64,000 nucleotides of DNA from Pectobacterium polaris (lineage in GTDB: Bacteria; Pseudomonadota; Gammaproteobacteria; Enterobacterales; Enterobacteriaceae). This document shows, one piece after another, positions 8,687 to 18,156 of the stretch. The notes beneath the pieces were generated by a model, which was not told where the DNA came from, searched no databases, and saw only the letters and a program-made list of their open reading frames with translations. Both the position numbers and the translations under genes were made by a program. Position 1 is the stretch's first letter. Each line of letters opens with the position of its first letter. Where the stretch lies: positions 4,092,001 through 4,156,000 of the forward strand of contig NZ_CP017481.1 in NCBI RefSeq assembly GCF_002307355.1, in the 5' to 3' direction.

Positions 8687-9514
8687 TTAACGCAGCAGAG
8701 ACAACACGTTTTGTGGAACCTGGTTAGCCTGAGACAATACAGAAGTACCAGCCTGTTGCAGGATATTAGCCTTGCTCATATTGGACACTTCAGTTGCATA
8801 GTCAGCATCTTCGATACGACCACGAGCAGCAGACAGGTTGTTAACCGTGTTGTTCAGGTTAGTGATGGTAGATTCAAAACGGTTCTGAATCGCACCCAAG
8901 TTACTACGAGCAGTGTCAACCAATTTCAACGCAGCATCAATTGAGCTGATTGATGCTGTTGCAGCAGCAGCGGTTGAAACATCCAGGCCAGTAACACCCA
9001 GATCGCCAGAAGAAGAACCAATCAGCGCGGTTGAACCGATAGTGATGGCATCGTCCGCTTCGGTATTTGCACCAACCTGAATAGAAAGGTTAGCATCGCC
9101 TTTCAGCAGATCGATACCGTTGAATTTAGCGGTATTGGTGATACGGTCGATTTCAGAAACACGCTGAGAGATTTCAAGTGCGATTGATTCACGGTTTTCA
9201 GTGGTGTTGGTGTCACTTGCAGCCTGAACTGACAGCTCACGAATACGCTGCAAGTTGTTGTTGATTTCGTTCAGGTTAGTTTCAGCAGTCTGAACCAGAG
9301 AAATACCGTCATTGGCGTTACGAGAAGCCTGAGTCAGACCTTTGATCTGTGCAGTCATACCGTTTGCAATCGCCTGACCAGCAGCATCGTCTTTAGCGCT
9401 GTTGATACGCAGACCAGAAGACAGACGCTCGATAGCAGTACCCAGAGAAGACTGAGATTTGCTCAGGTTGTTCTGAGTCAGCAGAGACATTACGTTAGTG
9501 TTAATACCGGCCAT
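8687..9514 (-). CDS. fliC: Flagellin FliC, short form
   Basis: The filament subunit, exported by the flagellar type III system. The 275-residue protein has the conserved N-terminal D0/D1 domain (MAGINTNVMSLLTQNNLSKS) and C-terminal D1/D0 helix ending in NVLSLLR. The flg22 elicitor epitope is visible at residues about 29-50 (ERLSSGLRINSAKDDAAGQA). The centre is only a short Ala/Ser/Thr-rich segment, so the large D2/D3 domains of Salmonella FliC (about 495 residues) are missing. The Ser/Thr residues of that segment are candidate glycosylation sites given the adjoining modification genes. It is transcribed from a sigma-28 promoter at 9585-9611. Confidence 0.98.
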   Translation of the reverse strand: MAGINTNVMSLLTQNNLSKSQSSLGTAIERLSSGLRINSAKDDAAGQAIANGMTAQIKGLTQASRNANDGISLVQTAETNLNEINNNLQRIRELSVQAASDTNTTENRESIALEISQRVSEIDRITNTAKFNGIDLLKGDANLSIQVGANTEADDAITIGSTALIGSSSGDLGVTGLDVSTAAAATASISSIDAALKLVDTARSNLGAIQNRFESTITNLNNTVNNLSAARGRIEDADYATEVSNMSKANILQQAGTSVLSQANQVPQNVLSLLR

Positions 9515-9584
9515 AATAGAATTCCTTAATCGATGAGGTGTAAGTTTCGGGTTAGACCCACGGGTTCATCCCCGTCGCTAACAT

Positions 9585-9611
9585 TTATCGGAACGCTTTT
9601 CAGAAGCTTTA
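9585..9611 (-). promoter_or_regulatory. Sigma-28 (FliA) promoter of fliC
   Basis: On the minus strand the sequence is TAAAGCTT, 11 bases, then TCCGATAA. It matches the FliA consensus TAAAGTTT-N11-GCCGATAA with exact spacing. It lies about 70 bp upstream of fliC. Confidence 0.9.
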
Positions 9612-9771
9612 ATTTTTTTTGCCACATTTATTTTTAAACAGGTTCTCATCTTTTAATAAGTGCCCAGGCCATCTTGTGATTTTTCTTCATCCACAATCGG
9701 AATTACGGCATGATGAGGATGCCCCACCAAGGGACGGTATGGCACAGTAAAAGCTACGTCAGCTTACCTGC

Positions 9772-9798
9772 TAAACTTATTACTGATACTGCCGATAA
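9772..9798 (+). promoter_or_regulatory. Sigma-28 (FliA) promoter of fliDST
   Basis: TAAACTTA, 11 bases, then a perfect GCCGATAA, ending 42 bp before the fliD ATG. Confidence 0.92.
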
Positions 9799-9840
9799 CT
9801 CTCACATAGACAGCTAAACTCGGAATAAAAGGATTCGATC

Positions 9841-11229
9841 ATGGCAAGCATTTCCTCATTAGGTGTAGGCTCAGGTCTGGATTTATCAACATTGTTAACT
9901 AATTTAAGGACTGCTGAAAACCAGCGCCTAACACCAATTACCAGTCAGCAAAGTAGTTACAAAGCTCAACTTACGGGTGTTAGCTCACTCAAAAGTGCCC
10001 TCGACAAATTCAATACCGCTAACAACACCTTAGCCAAGTCCGAGTCTTTTGGTATCGTGACGGGTTCTATTGATGGCATTACTAATACCAAGGTCTCCAG
10101 CACCAATAAGGCTTTCACTGCTACAACAGCCAGCAAGTCAGTTGCAGGCAGCTATAGCGTAGAAGTAAAACAATTAGCGCAAGCACATTCGATTACGTCT
10201 TCGGTTCAAACCAGTGCAACAGCCGCATTAAGCGCAACGGATACTACGCTTAAGATTGCTCAAGCTGACGGAAAATCACTGACCATTGACATTAAAGGAG
10301 GAGAAACCTCACTCAATGGTGTCCGTGATGCGATAAACAAAGCGAATGGTGGAGTGACCGCCAGCGTAGTGAAGGCGAAAGATAACGAGTACTATTTGAT
10401 GTTAACCGCTAAAAATAGCGGTGAAAAAGGTGAGATTACATTAACTGATAGCGGCAATGTTTTGGGTTCAACAACCGAGAAAGTCGCGGCACAAAACTCA
10501 GTAATTATTGCAAACGGTATCGAAATTGAACGCCAAAGTAATACGATCGATGATGCATTCGAAGGTGTCACACTAACGTTGCAAGCAAAAACAGAAACAG
10601 GCAAACCTGAAACCTTGACCATCGATCAAGATATTACTGGGATGAAAGACGCGGTTAAGGCATGGGTTGATGCCTATAATGCTCTACAAGACACCATTAT
10701 TTCACAAACCAAATACACCGCCGTTGACGCAGGGGAAGCTCAGTCCACTAGCAACGGAGCCCTGATAGGCGACTCAACCGTCCGTGGTATCCAGGATAAA
10801 CTCAAATCCCAGTTGACGACCGTTCAGAGCTCAAGCGGCGAATTTCGCATTCTTGCTGATTTAGGCATTACACAAAACTTTAAGACAGGCAAGCTTGAAA
10901 TAAACAATACGGTTCTCGACAAGGCGCTGAAAGAAGAGCCAGGAAAAGTGCAAGAATTTTTCGTAGGGAACAATGATAAAACCGGTTTTGCAACACAGAC
11001 CCGGAGTTATTTGAAAGAAGTTCTCGATACGAAAGAGGGAACGATTAAGACTAAAGAAGATAGTATAAACAGTACATTGAAATCGTTAGATACTCAGTAC
11101 AAACGAGTCAGTGACGGTATCGAACAGACAATTGCTCGCTACCAGAAGCAGTTTACTGACTTGGATAAAGCCATGTCTAATATGAGCAGCACCGTCAACC
11201 AGTTGACCAGCATGTTCTCTAAACTCTAA
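9841..11229 (+). CDS. fliD: Flagellar filament cap protein FliD (HAP2)
   Basis: A 462-residue filament cap that sits as a pentamer at the tip and folds exported flagellin into the filament. The N-terminus MASISSLGVGSGLDLSTLLT and the C-terminal coiled coil (QFTDLDKAMSNMSSTVNQLT) are diagnostic of FliD; the length is close to the enterobacterial norm. It is the first gene of fliDST under a sigma-28 promoter and divergent from fliC. Confidence 0.97.
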   Translation: MASISSLGVGSGLDLSTLLTNLRTAENQRLTPITSQQSSYKAQLTGVSSLKSALDKFNTANNTLAKSESFGIVTGSIDGITNTKVSSTNKAFTATTASKSVAGSYSVEVKQLAQAHSITSSVQTSATAALSATDTTLKIAQADGKSLTIDIKGGETSLNGVRDAINKANGGVTASVVKAKDNEYYLMLTAKNSGEKGEITLTDSGNVLGSTTEKVAAQNSVIIANGIEIERQSNTIDDAFEGVTLTLQAKTETGKPETLTIDQDITGMKDAVKAWVDAYNALQDTIISQTKYTAVDAGEAQSTSNGALIGDSTVRGIQDKLKSQLTTVQSSSGEFRILADLGITQNFKTGKLEINNTVLDKALKEEPGKVQEFFVGNNDKTGFATQTRSYLKEVLDTKEGTIKTKEDSINSTLKSLDTQYKRVSDGIEQTIARYQKQFTDLDKAMSNMSSTVNQLTSMFSKL

Positions 11230-11259
11230 ATTCTCGATGAAAGACATATAGGTAATCTG

Positions 11260-11670
11260 ATGTACAACATGAAAGGCAGCCAGGCCTACGCTCAGGTAGG
11301 CCTTGAAAGCAGTGTGATGAGCGCAAGCCCGCACCAGCTTATCGTCATGCTGTTTGATGGTGCGCGTAGTGCAATGGTGCGCGCACGCATCCTCATGGAG
11401 CAAGGTGATATACCAGGTAAAGGCATGGCGTTATCTAAAGCAATTAATATTATCAATAACGGACTAAAAGCGGGATTAGACATGGAAAGAGGGGGGGAAC
11501 TCGTTGAAAATCTGTCCGCCCTGTATGACTACATGTCTCAACGTTTGTTGATTGCTAATCTACATAACGATCCCAAAGCGATAGAAGAAGTCGAAGTATT
11601 ACTGGAAAATATCGCTGATGCCTGGCGGCAAATCGGCCCTAATTACAAACCAGAGCAGGAAGTACGTTAA
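11260..11670 (+). CDS. fliS: Flagellin export chaperone FliS
   Basis: A 136-residue helical protein with the hallmark QAYAQVGLESSVMSASPHQL and a central VMLFDGARSAM segment. FliS binds the C-terminal D0 region of FliC in the cytoplasm, prevents early polymerisation and delivers it to FlhA. The gene is 30 bp after fliD and its stop overlaps the fliT start by one base (TAATG). Confidence 0.97.
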   Translation: MYNMKGSQAYAQVGLESSVMSASPHQLIVMLFDGARSAMVRARILMEQGDIPGKGMALSKAINIINNGLKAGLDMERGGELVENLSALYDYMSQRLLIANLHNDPKAIEEVEVLLENIADAWRQIGPNYKPEQEVR

Positions 11671-12050
11671 TGGCCTCCCCCCATCGGCTTCTAAAAGATT
11701 ACCAACAGCTTTTGTCTCTGAGTCAAAAAATTCTTCATTTGGCCGTCAGCGGCCAATGGGATACGTTGGTTGAGCAAGAGATTGTTTATGTTCAGTCCGT
11801 TGAAGGCTTAGTTAACACGCCAATTCCTGATGAAATTGACAGTATGATGCGTTTGCATCTGCGACAAATTTTGCAGGAAGTGATGGATAATGAAGCAAAA
11901 GTAAAACAACTTCTGCAGAAGCGAATGGACGAATTAAGTTCGTTAATGGGGCAATCACTGAAGCAAAAGTCAATTAATACGACTTATAGCGAATTTGCAG
12001 GGCAGCGACTACTACCTGGTGAACCCTTTCCTGACGAAACACACTCATAA
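11670..12050 (+). CDS. fliT: FliT, FliD export chaperone and FlhDC antagonist
   Basis: A 126-residue, mostly helical protein of FliT size in the fliDST position. In Salmonella, FliT is the chaperone for FliD and, once FliD is exported, binds FlhC to damp class II transcription. The sequence is not strongly conserved; the call rests on order, length, helical character and blocks such as LRQILQEVMDNEAKVKQLLQ. A terminator follows at 12083. Confidence 0.9.
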   Translation: MASPHRLLKDYQQLLSLSQKILHLAVSGQWDTLVEQEIVYVQSVEGLVNTPIPDEIDSMMRLHLRQILQEVMDNEAKVKQLLQKRMDELSSLMGQSLKQKSINTTYSEFAGQRLLPGEPFPDETHS

Positions 12051-12082
12051 CGTACTATAGATTAAGGTTATGCCGTCTTCAG

Positions 12083-12115
12083 CGCGTCTTTGGTTTTATA
12101 CGAGACGCGTTTTTT
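12083..12115 (+). terminator. Terminator of fliDST
   Basis: The arms CGCGTCT (12083-12089) and AGACGCG (12103-12109) are perfect and are followed directly by a T run on the plus strand. Confidence 0.85.
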
Positions 12116-12252
12116 ATCCACAAACGGTGCTGGTGCTTTTACTCTGCATGCTCAGAGTATCTGGCATAACAAAATCAGTGCGCGTTAAGAATTTGAAGAT
12201 TGGAGGGTTTGAAGACAAGGAGTAAACAGGCGGGTACTCAGCACAAATAAAG

Positions 12253-12296
12253 ATTGTGCGTAATTTCATTGCATTAACAGTGAGATTACGCACAAT
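12253..12296. repeat. 44-bp inverted repeat between fliT and fliE
   Basis: Perfect 12-bp arms ATTGTGCGTAAT (12253-12264) and ATTACGCACAAT (12285-12296) enclose a 20-base loop that can pair partly. It lies 38 bp beyond the fliE stop, and the minus-strand reading continues into a T-rich stretch, so it may act as the fliE terminator. There is no strong T run, so it could also be a protein-binding palindrome. Confidence 0.6.
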
Positions 12297-12333
12297 GGCT
12301 TTACTGGTTGCCGATTGATGCCATTAAACGACA

Positions 12334-12648
12334 TCAAACAGACATATTCATCACTTCCTGATACGCAGATACCAGCTTATTACGCACCTGAATGCCCATC
12401 TGCATTGAAATGGATGATTTCTGTAAATCCACCATCACATCATTCAATGCTACGCCTGGCACACCCAAGGTAAATTTTTCAGCCTGCGTACGAGCCGTCT
12501 GCTGTGTGTCGCTGATCTTATCGATCGCGGCTTTCAGCTCACTGGCAAAACCAGGCTCTACCGATGGTCTGGCTATTGGCGTGTCAGCAGCCTGCAGAGC
12601 TTTGACCTGCATTTGCTGTAAAACACCATCAATACCTTGAACTGACAT
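12334..12648 (-). CDS. fliE: Flagellar MS-ring/rod junction protein FliE
   Basis: A 104-residue rod-junction protein that links the FliF MS ring to the proximal rod and is the first substrate of the export gate. The C-terminus ([19 protein letters not shown], then YQEVMNM) is the conserved FliE signature. It is transcribed alone and divergently from the fliF operon, as in E. coli. Confidence 0.96.
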   Translation of the reverse strand: MSVQGIDGVLQQMQVKALQAADTPIARPSVEPGFASELKAAIDKISDTQQTARTQAEKFTLGVPGVALNDVMVDLQKSSISMQMGIQVRNKLVSAYQEVMNMSV

Positions 12649-12908
12649 AACACCTCACTACATCATACAGAGTAGACTGCTTATGCATTTTCTATGACAG
12701 CATTACCCTACCACACAGCTTTTCAGATAAATCGCACAATTAGCGCGAAAAATGCCACCTTATCGACCCATCGATTTTTCTTTTACGGAAAATAATGACA
12801 TGCCGATAAATGTAGGCGAAATGTTTTATTGATTGCGCAATCAGGGAGTTCTGTTTTGTCACGTCACAACGTTAAGTATATCGTTCAACAACCAAGCAGA
12901 GATAGAGT

Positions 12909-14627
12909 ATGAACGCCTCATTAACCGGCTCCGCTACCGGTAAAAATAGCTTTGGCGAAATACTCAACCGGTTACGCGCCAATCCGAAGATCCCACTATT
13001 GATCGCAGCAGCTGCGGCCATTGCCATCGTCGTTGCGTTGACTCTATGGGCCAAAGGCCCAGATTATCGGGTTCTTTATAGCAACATCAATGACCGAGAC
13101 GGCGGTGCGATTGTCAGCGAACTAACAAAGCTGAATGTTCCTTATCGTTTTGCGGAGAACGGCGGCGCGATCATGATTCCCGCCGAAAATGTCTATGAGA
13201 CCCGACTCCGACTTGCTCAATTGGGGCTGCCAAAAGGCGGTGCTGTTGGCTTTGAATTGCTCGATCAGGAAAAATTTGGCATCAGCCAATTCAGTGAGCA
13301 GATAAATTACCAGCGTGCGCTGGAAGGTGAGCTGTCCAGAACGATAGAAACGCTCGGCCCTGTCCAGAATGCGCGAGTTCACCTTGCCATACCGAAGCCT
13401 TCACTGTTCGTTCGTGAACAAAAAGCCCCCTCTTCTTCTGTCACCCTGACATTACAGCCGGGTCGTGCATTAGATGAAGGTCAAATCAATTCCATCGTTT
13501 ATATGGTTTCCAGCAGCGTTGCTGGCCTGCCACCAGATAATGTTACGGTCGTCGATCAGACAGGACGCCTGTTAACCCAGGCAGGCGGCAGCAGCCGCGA
13601 TCTGAATGCTGCGCAACTGAAGTACAGCAACGAAGTCGAGGCGATGTACCAACGCCGCATAGAGTCAATCATCGCGCCGATGGTTGGCATGGGTAACGTA
13701 CATGCTCAGGTCACCGCGCAAATCGATTTCTCTGCTCGCGAACAAACTGACGAGCAGTATCAACCTAACCAACCGCCAGACAAAGCGGCTGTTCGCTCTC
13801 AGCAAACCAGCCAGAGTGAGCAAAAAGGTGGCCCGAACGTCGGTGGCGTTCCAGGTGCATTAACCAATCAACCCGCACCGGCACCTACAGCCCCTATCGC
13901 GACACCGCCAAATAATGCCAATGCGAACAATCAGGCTGGTCAGCAGAACCAAAACAATGCGGCAGGTGCGCAAGCTAATGCGGCAAATGCAAATACCGTT
14001 ATTCAGACATCAAATGTTCGTAACGATGCAACAACCAACTATGAAGTCGACAAGACGATTTTACATACCAAACACAGTTCGGGTGGTGTGAAGCGCTTGT
14101 CTGCAGCCGTTATTGTTAACTACCAGCCTCCTGGTGAGGACGGCAAACCGATTGCACTGACGGAAGAACAGATCAAACAGATTGAAACAGTAGCACGCGA
14201 AGCAATGGGCTTCTCCACTGAACGTGGCGATACATTAAATGTCGTGAATACGCCATTTATGGATAGCACTGACGGTTCTGGCGAACTCCCCTTCTGGCAA
14301 AAACAGGCATTTTTCGATCTCCTGATGGAAGCTGGTCGCTGGCTGCTGGTTCTGATCGTTGCCTGGATTCTGTGGCGTAAACTGGTTCGTCCACAATTGC
14401 AGAGAAAAGCACAGCAACAAGAAGCGGCGCTGGCGGCGGCGGCCCTATCTCAAGGTACAGACAGAGATATTATGGTCAACTTGAGTAGCTCGGAAGTTGA
14501 ACAGCAGCGGAAATCGCAGCAACGCGTCAATGCAGAAATGCAAAGTAACCGCATACGCGAAATGGCAGAGAACGATCCACGCGTTGTCGCTCTGGTAATC
14601 CGTCAATGGATGAGTACTGAACTATGA
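12909..14627 (+). CDS. fliF: Flagellar MS-ring protein FliF
   Basis: A 572-residue inner-membrane ring protein. The first transmembrane helix is near residues 35-48 ([20 protein letters not shown]). The periplasmic ring-building motifs ([17 protein letters not shown]) follow, then a long Asn/Gln/Ala-rich linker near 300-365, a second TM helix near 475 ([15 protein letters not shown]) and the C-terminal FliG-binding tail. It heads the fliFGHIJK operon and its stop overlaps the fliG start by 4 bp. The linker is low-complexity but in frame. Confidence 0.98.
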   Translation: MNASLTGSATGKNSFGEILNRLRANPKIPLLIAAAAAIAIVVALTLWAKGPDYRVLYSNINDRDGGAIVSELTKLNVPYRFAENGGAIMIPAENVYETRLRLAQLGLPKGGAVGFELLDQEKFGISQFSEQINYQRALEGELSRTIETLGPVQNARVHLAIPKPSLFVREQKAPSSSVTLTLQPGRALDEGQINSIVYMVSSSVAGLPPDNVTVVDQTGRLLTQAGGSSRDLNAAQLKYSNEVEAMYQRRIESIIAPMVGMGNVHAQVTAQIDFSAREQTDEQYQPNQPPDKAAVRSQQTSQSEQKGGPNVGGVPGALTNQPAPAPTAPIATPPNNANANNQAGQQNQNNAAGAQANAANANTVIQTSNVRNDATTNYEVDKTILHTKHSSGGVKRLSAAVIVNYQPPGEDGKPIALTEEQIKQIETVAREAMGFSTERGDTLNVVNTPFMDSTDGSGELPFWQKQAFFDLLMEAGRWLLVLIVAWILWRKLVRPQLQRKAQQQEAALAAAALSQGTDRDIMVNLSSSEVEQQRKSQQRVNAEMQSNRIREMAENDPRVVALVIRQWMSTEL

Positions 14628-15616
14628 CCCTCACAGGAACAGAAAAAAGCGCCATCTTATTGATGACCATTGGTGAAGACCGCGCCGCGGAAGTGTTTAC
14701 TCATCTTTCGACTAAAGAAGTGCAGCACCTGAGTTCTGCAATGGCGAACATGAGACAGGTATCACAACAGCAGTTGCTCGAAATTCTGAGAGAATTTGAG
14801 GCTGACTCAGAGCAATATGCCGCTCTCAGCGTGAATGCGGGTGACTACCTTCGTTCAGTGCTTGTCAAAGCTCTTGGTGAAGAGCGAGCGTCTAGCCTGC
14901 TGGAAGATATTCTGGAGAGCCGCGACTCTACGAGTGGAATGGAAACACTCAACTTTATGGAGCCGCAGATTGCCGCAGACCTTATTCGCGACGAACACCC
15001 GCAGATTATCGCAACAATCTTGGTGCACCTGAAGCGTGCTCAGGCTGCCGATATCTTAGCCCTGTTTGACGAACGTCTTCGTCATGACGTTATGCTACGT
15101 ATCGCGACCTTCGGCGGCGTTCAGCCTTCCGCACTGGCAGAATTGACAGACGTTCTGAATGGCTTGCTGGATGGTCAGAATCTCAAACGCAGCAAAATGG
15201 GTGGTGTTCGTACTGCGGCTGAGATTATCAACCTGATGAAAACCCAGCAGGAAGAAGCGGTTATCGATGCTGTACGCGAATTCGATGGCGAACTGGCACA
15301 GAAAATTATCGACGAAATGTTCCTGTTCGAAAATCTGGTGGACGTGGACGACCGCAGTATCCAGCGCCTTCTGCAAGAAGTCGAGTCCGAGTCTCTGCTG
15401 TTGGCATTGAAAGGTGCCGAAGAGCCTTTACGCGAGAAATTCCTGCGCAATATGTCTCAGCGTGCTGCAGAGATTCTTCGCGACGACCTTTCAACTCGCG
15501 GTCCAGTACGTATGTCGCAGGTTGAAAACGAACAGAAAGCCATTCTGCTTATCGTCCGTCGACTGGCAGACAGCGGCGAGATGATTATCGGTGGCGGCGA
15601 GGATGCTTATGTCTAA
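14624..15616 (+). CDS. fliG: Flagellar motor switch protein FliG
   Basis: A 330-residue C-ring rotor protein. The N-terminal domain ([20 protein letters not shown]) binds FliF, the middle domain carries the EHPQ motif ([15 protein letters not shown]), and the C-terminal domain contains the charged helix that meets MotA ([15 protein letters not shown], then [15 protein letters not shown]). The length equals that of E. coli FliG. Translationally coupled to fliF. Confidence 0.98.
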   Translation: MTLTGTEKSAILLMTIGEDRAAEVFTHLSTKEVQHLSSAMANMRQVSQQQLLEILREFEADSEQYAALSVNAGDYLRSVLVKALGEERASSLLEDILESRDSTSGMETLNFMEPQIAADLIRDEHPQIIATILVHLKRAQAADILALFDERLRHDVMLRIATFGGVQPSALAELTDVLNGLLDGQNLKRSKMGGVRTAAEIINLMKTQQEEAVIDAVREFDGELAQKIIDEMFLFENLVDVDDRSIQRLLQEVESESLLLALKGAEEPLREKFLRNMSQRAAEILRDDLSTRGPVRMSQVENEQKAILLIVRRLADSGEMIIGGGEDAYV

Positions 15617-16331
15617 CGCTCCCAAAAACCTGGCCTGGCAGCCTTGGAAGCCTAACGATTTGGCTGAACCCGTTTCAAAGTCCGTTCCAACCTATCAGGT
15701 AAGTGATGAACCTGAATTGTCGGACATCGAGAATTTCTCTGAAGAAAACGTCCTTTCTACCGCAGAGGACGAACTCGCCTCTCTGCGTGAAAGCACGATG
15801 CAACAGGCACGAGAAACGGGTTTTGCGCAAGGCCACCAACAAGGTTATGACGCAGGTTATCAGGAGGGTTTAGCCAAAGGGCAACAGCAGGGCTTACAAA
15901 ACGCCTTGCAGCAGCAGCAGCCGATCATCGAACAAATGCAGCACATGGTCACCGAATTCCAACAGACGCTGGATACACTCGACAGTGTGATCCCCGCTCG
16001 TTTGATGCAGTTGGCGTTGACCGCAGCCAAGCAGATTCTGGGGCAACCTCCGGTATGCGACGGTAATGCGCTGCTCGGTCAGATACAGCAATTGATTCAG
16101 CAAGAGCCTATGTTTTCAGGTAGAACGCAGTTGCGCGTTCACCCTTCAGATCTGGAACGTGTTGAACAGTTTTTGGGCCCAACACTCAGCTTACATGGTT
16201 GGAGATTGCTTGCCGATAGCCAACTTCACCCTGGCGGTTGTAAAGTCAGCGCGGAAGAAGGCGATTTGGATGCCAGTCTGGCAACACGCTGGCACGAACT
16301 TTGCCGTTTAGCCGCACCAGGAGAACTATGA
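15609..16331 (+). CDS. fliH: Flagellar export ATPase regulator FliH
   Basis: A 240-residue cytoplasmic stator that binds FliI and FliN. The N-terminus [13 protein letters not shown] has the Trp residues that contact FlhA/FliN. The centre has the GxxxG-type repeats ([20 protein letters not shown]) and the C-terminus is conserved ([20 protein letters not shown]). The ATG at 15609 was preferred because GAGG lies 8 bases upstream; it overlaps the end of fliG. The stop overlaps the fliI start by one base. Confidence 0.95.
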   Translation: MSNAPKNLAWQPWKPNDLAEPVSKSVPTYQVSDEPELSDIENFSEENVLSTAEDELASLRESTMQQARETGFAQGHQQGYDAGYQEGLAKGQQQGLQNALQQQQPIIEQMQHMVTEFQQTLDTLDSVIPARLMQLALTAAKQILGQPPVCDGNALLGQIQQLIQQEPMFSGRTQLRVHPSDLERVEQFLGPTLSLHGWRLLADSQLHPGGCKVSAEEGDLDASLATRWHELCRLAAPGEL

Positions 16332-17701
16332 TGACTTCGCGCCTCGGACGCTGGCTTTCTTCTCTCGATTCATTTGAGAAGCGCATTGATGACACGCCTT
16401 CGGTGCGTCGTTACGGCCGCTTAACCCGGGCGACAGGTTTGGTATTGGAAGCGACAGGGTTACATATGCCACTGGGTGCCACCTGCCTCATTGAGCGGCA
16501 GAATGGCTCACAGGTTGAAGAAATCGAAAGTGAAGTTGTCGGTTTCAACGGGCAAAAACTCTTTCTTATGCCGCTGGAAGAAGTTGAAGGTATTACCCCC
16601 GGAGCACGTGTCTACGCCCGCGTCGGCCAAGACAGCAGCAGCCAGGGGAAGCAATTACCATTAGGCCCTGAATTACTGGGCCGAGTACTGGATGGTAGCG
16701 CAAAACCGCTGGATGGTTTACCTGCGCCGGATACAGGATATCGCGCAGCGCTGATTACGCCACCGTTTAACCCATTACAAAGAACGGCTATCGACAGTGT
16801 TCTGGATGTAGGTGTTCGAGCCATCAACGCATTGCTTACCGTGGGTCGGGGGCAGCGAATGGGTCTGTTTGCGGGTTCCGGGGTGGGTAAAAGTGTGCTG
16901 TTGGGTATGATGGCACGCTATACTCAGGCTGACGTCATCGTTGTTGGACTTATCGGTGAACGTGGCCGAGAAGTGAAAGACTTTATCGAGAATATCTTGG
17001 GCACGGAAGGACGAGCGCGCTCCGTCGTTATTGCCGCACCGGCTGATGTTTCTCCATTATTAAGGATGCAGGGTGCCGCGTATGCCACGCGTATTGCTGA
17101 AGATTTTCGCGATCGCGGGCATCACGTTCTACTCATCATGGATTCGCTCACACGTTATGCCATGGCACAGCGTGAAATTGCTTTAGCGATTGGCGAACCG
17201 CCAGCAACCAAGGGTTATCCCCCTTCTGTCTTCGCTAAATTACCTGCGCTAGTAGAGCGCGCAGGAAATGGTATTCATGGAGGTGGTTCAGTCACCGCCT
17301 TCTATACTGTTCTAACAGAAGGTGACGATCAGCAGGATCCTATCGCTGACTCCGCTCGTGCCATCCTTGACGGGCATATCGTATTGTCACGTCAATTAGC
17401 TGAATCAGGCCATTATCCGGCAATTGATATTGAAGCATCGATTAGTCGTGCGATGACAGCGCTGATCGATGAAGGTCATTATGCTTCTGTAAGGCAGTTT
17501 AAACAGTTACTATCCAGCTACCAACGTAACCGTGATTTAGTCAGTGTTGGTGCCTACGCCGCAGGCAGCGACCCTATGCTTGATAAAGCAATTCGGCTTT
17601 ACCCGCACCTGGAAGCCTTCTTGCAGCAGGGTATGTTTGAACAAAGTAACTATGAAGAGTCCTGCCAGGCGTTGCACACTATTTTCCCTCGTAACGAGTA
17701 G
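16331..17701 (+). CDS. fliI: Flagellum-specific export ATPase FliI
   Basis: A 456-residue F1-beta-like hexameric ATPase that unloads chaperones and energises export. Walker A is [14 protein letters not shown] near residue 180 and Walker B is in [20 protein letters not shown] near 270; the export-ATPase signature [14 protein letters not shown] is also seen. The second of two adjacent ATGs (16331) was chosen because AGGAG lies 7 bases upstream and because E. coli FliI begins MTTRLTRWL. Confidence 0.97.
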   Translation: MTSRLGRWLSSLDSFEKRIDDTPSVRRYGRLTRATGLVLEATGLHMPLGATCLIERQNGSQVEEIESEVVGFNGQKLFLMPLEEVEGITPGARVYARVGQDSSSQGKQLPLGPELLGRVLDGSAKPLDGLPAPDTGYRAALITPPFNPLQRTAIDSVLDVGVRAINALLTVGRGQRMGLFAGSGVGKSVLLGMMARYTQADVIVVGLIGERGREVKDFIENILGTEGRARSVVIAAPADVSPLLRMQGAAYATRIAEDFRDRGHHVLLIMDSLTRYAMAQREIALAIGEPPATKGYPPSVFAKLPALVERAGNGIHGGGSVTAFYTVLTEGDDQQDPIADSARAILDGHIVLSRQLAESGHYPAIDIEASISRAMTALIDEGHYASVRQFKQLLSSYQRNRDLVSVGAYAAGSDPMLDKAIRLYPHLEAFLQQGMFEQSNYEESCQALHTIFPRNE

Positions 17702-17709
17702 GAGAGCAG

Positions 17710-18156
17710 ATGAAAACCCAGTCACCGCTGGTTACACTACGCGAACTGGCGCAGAAGGACGTTGAGAAAGCAGCAGGCCAGTTGGGTCAAGTGCGTCAGG
17801 CACATCAACAGGCCGAGCAGCAGCTCAATATGCTGTTAAACTATCAGGATGACTATCGTCAAAAATTGAACTCGACGATGTCCTCTGGTATGGCAAATAA
17901 TAGCTGGCAAAATTATCAGCAGTTCATCCGAACGTTAGACGGTGCAATTGAGCAACACAGGCAACAGCTCTCGCAGTGGACATCACGTTTAGATTTAGCA
18001 ATGAAGACCTGGCAAGAAAAACAGCAACGCTTGAACGCATTTGAAAAACTGCAGGATCGCGAACTGACAAGACAGCTTGCCAAAGAGAACAAAATAGAAC
18101 AAAAACAAATGGATGAATTTGCCCAACGGGCCTCACAGAGGAAAGCAGAATCATGA
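17710..18156 (+). CDS. fliJ: Flagellar export chaperone/stalk protein FliJ
   Basis: A 148-residue two-helix coiled-coil protein, rich in Gln, that sits in the centre of the FliI ring and binds FlhA, like the gamma subunit of F1. The N-terminus LVTLRELAQKDVEKAA and repeated heptads match FliJ. It starts 8 bp after fliI and overlaps fliK by 4 bp (ATGA). Confidence 0.95.
   Translation: MKTQSPLVTLRELAQKDVEKAAGQLGQVRQAHQQAEQQLNMLLNYQDDYRQKLNSTMSSGMANNSWQNYQQFIRTLDGAIEQHRQQLSQWTSRLDLAMKTWQEKQQRLNAFEKLQDRELTRQLAKENKIEQKQMDEFAQRASQRKAES

Larger units (their letters stand above)
9515..9840. other. fliC-fliD divergent control region
   Basis: This 326-bp region has no gene. It carries one sigma-28 type promoter facing each way (9585-9611 minus, 9772-9798 plus) and an AT-rich stretch in the middle. 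Confidence 0.85.
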
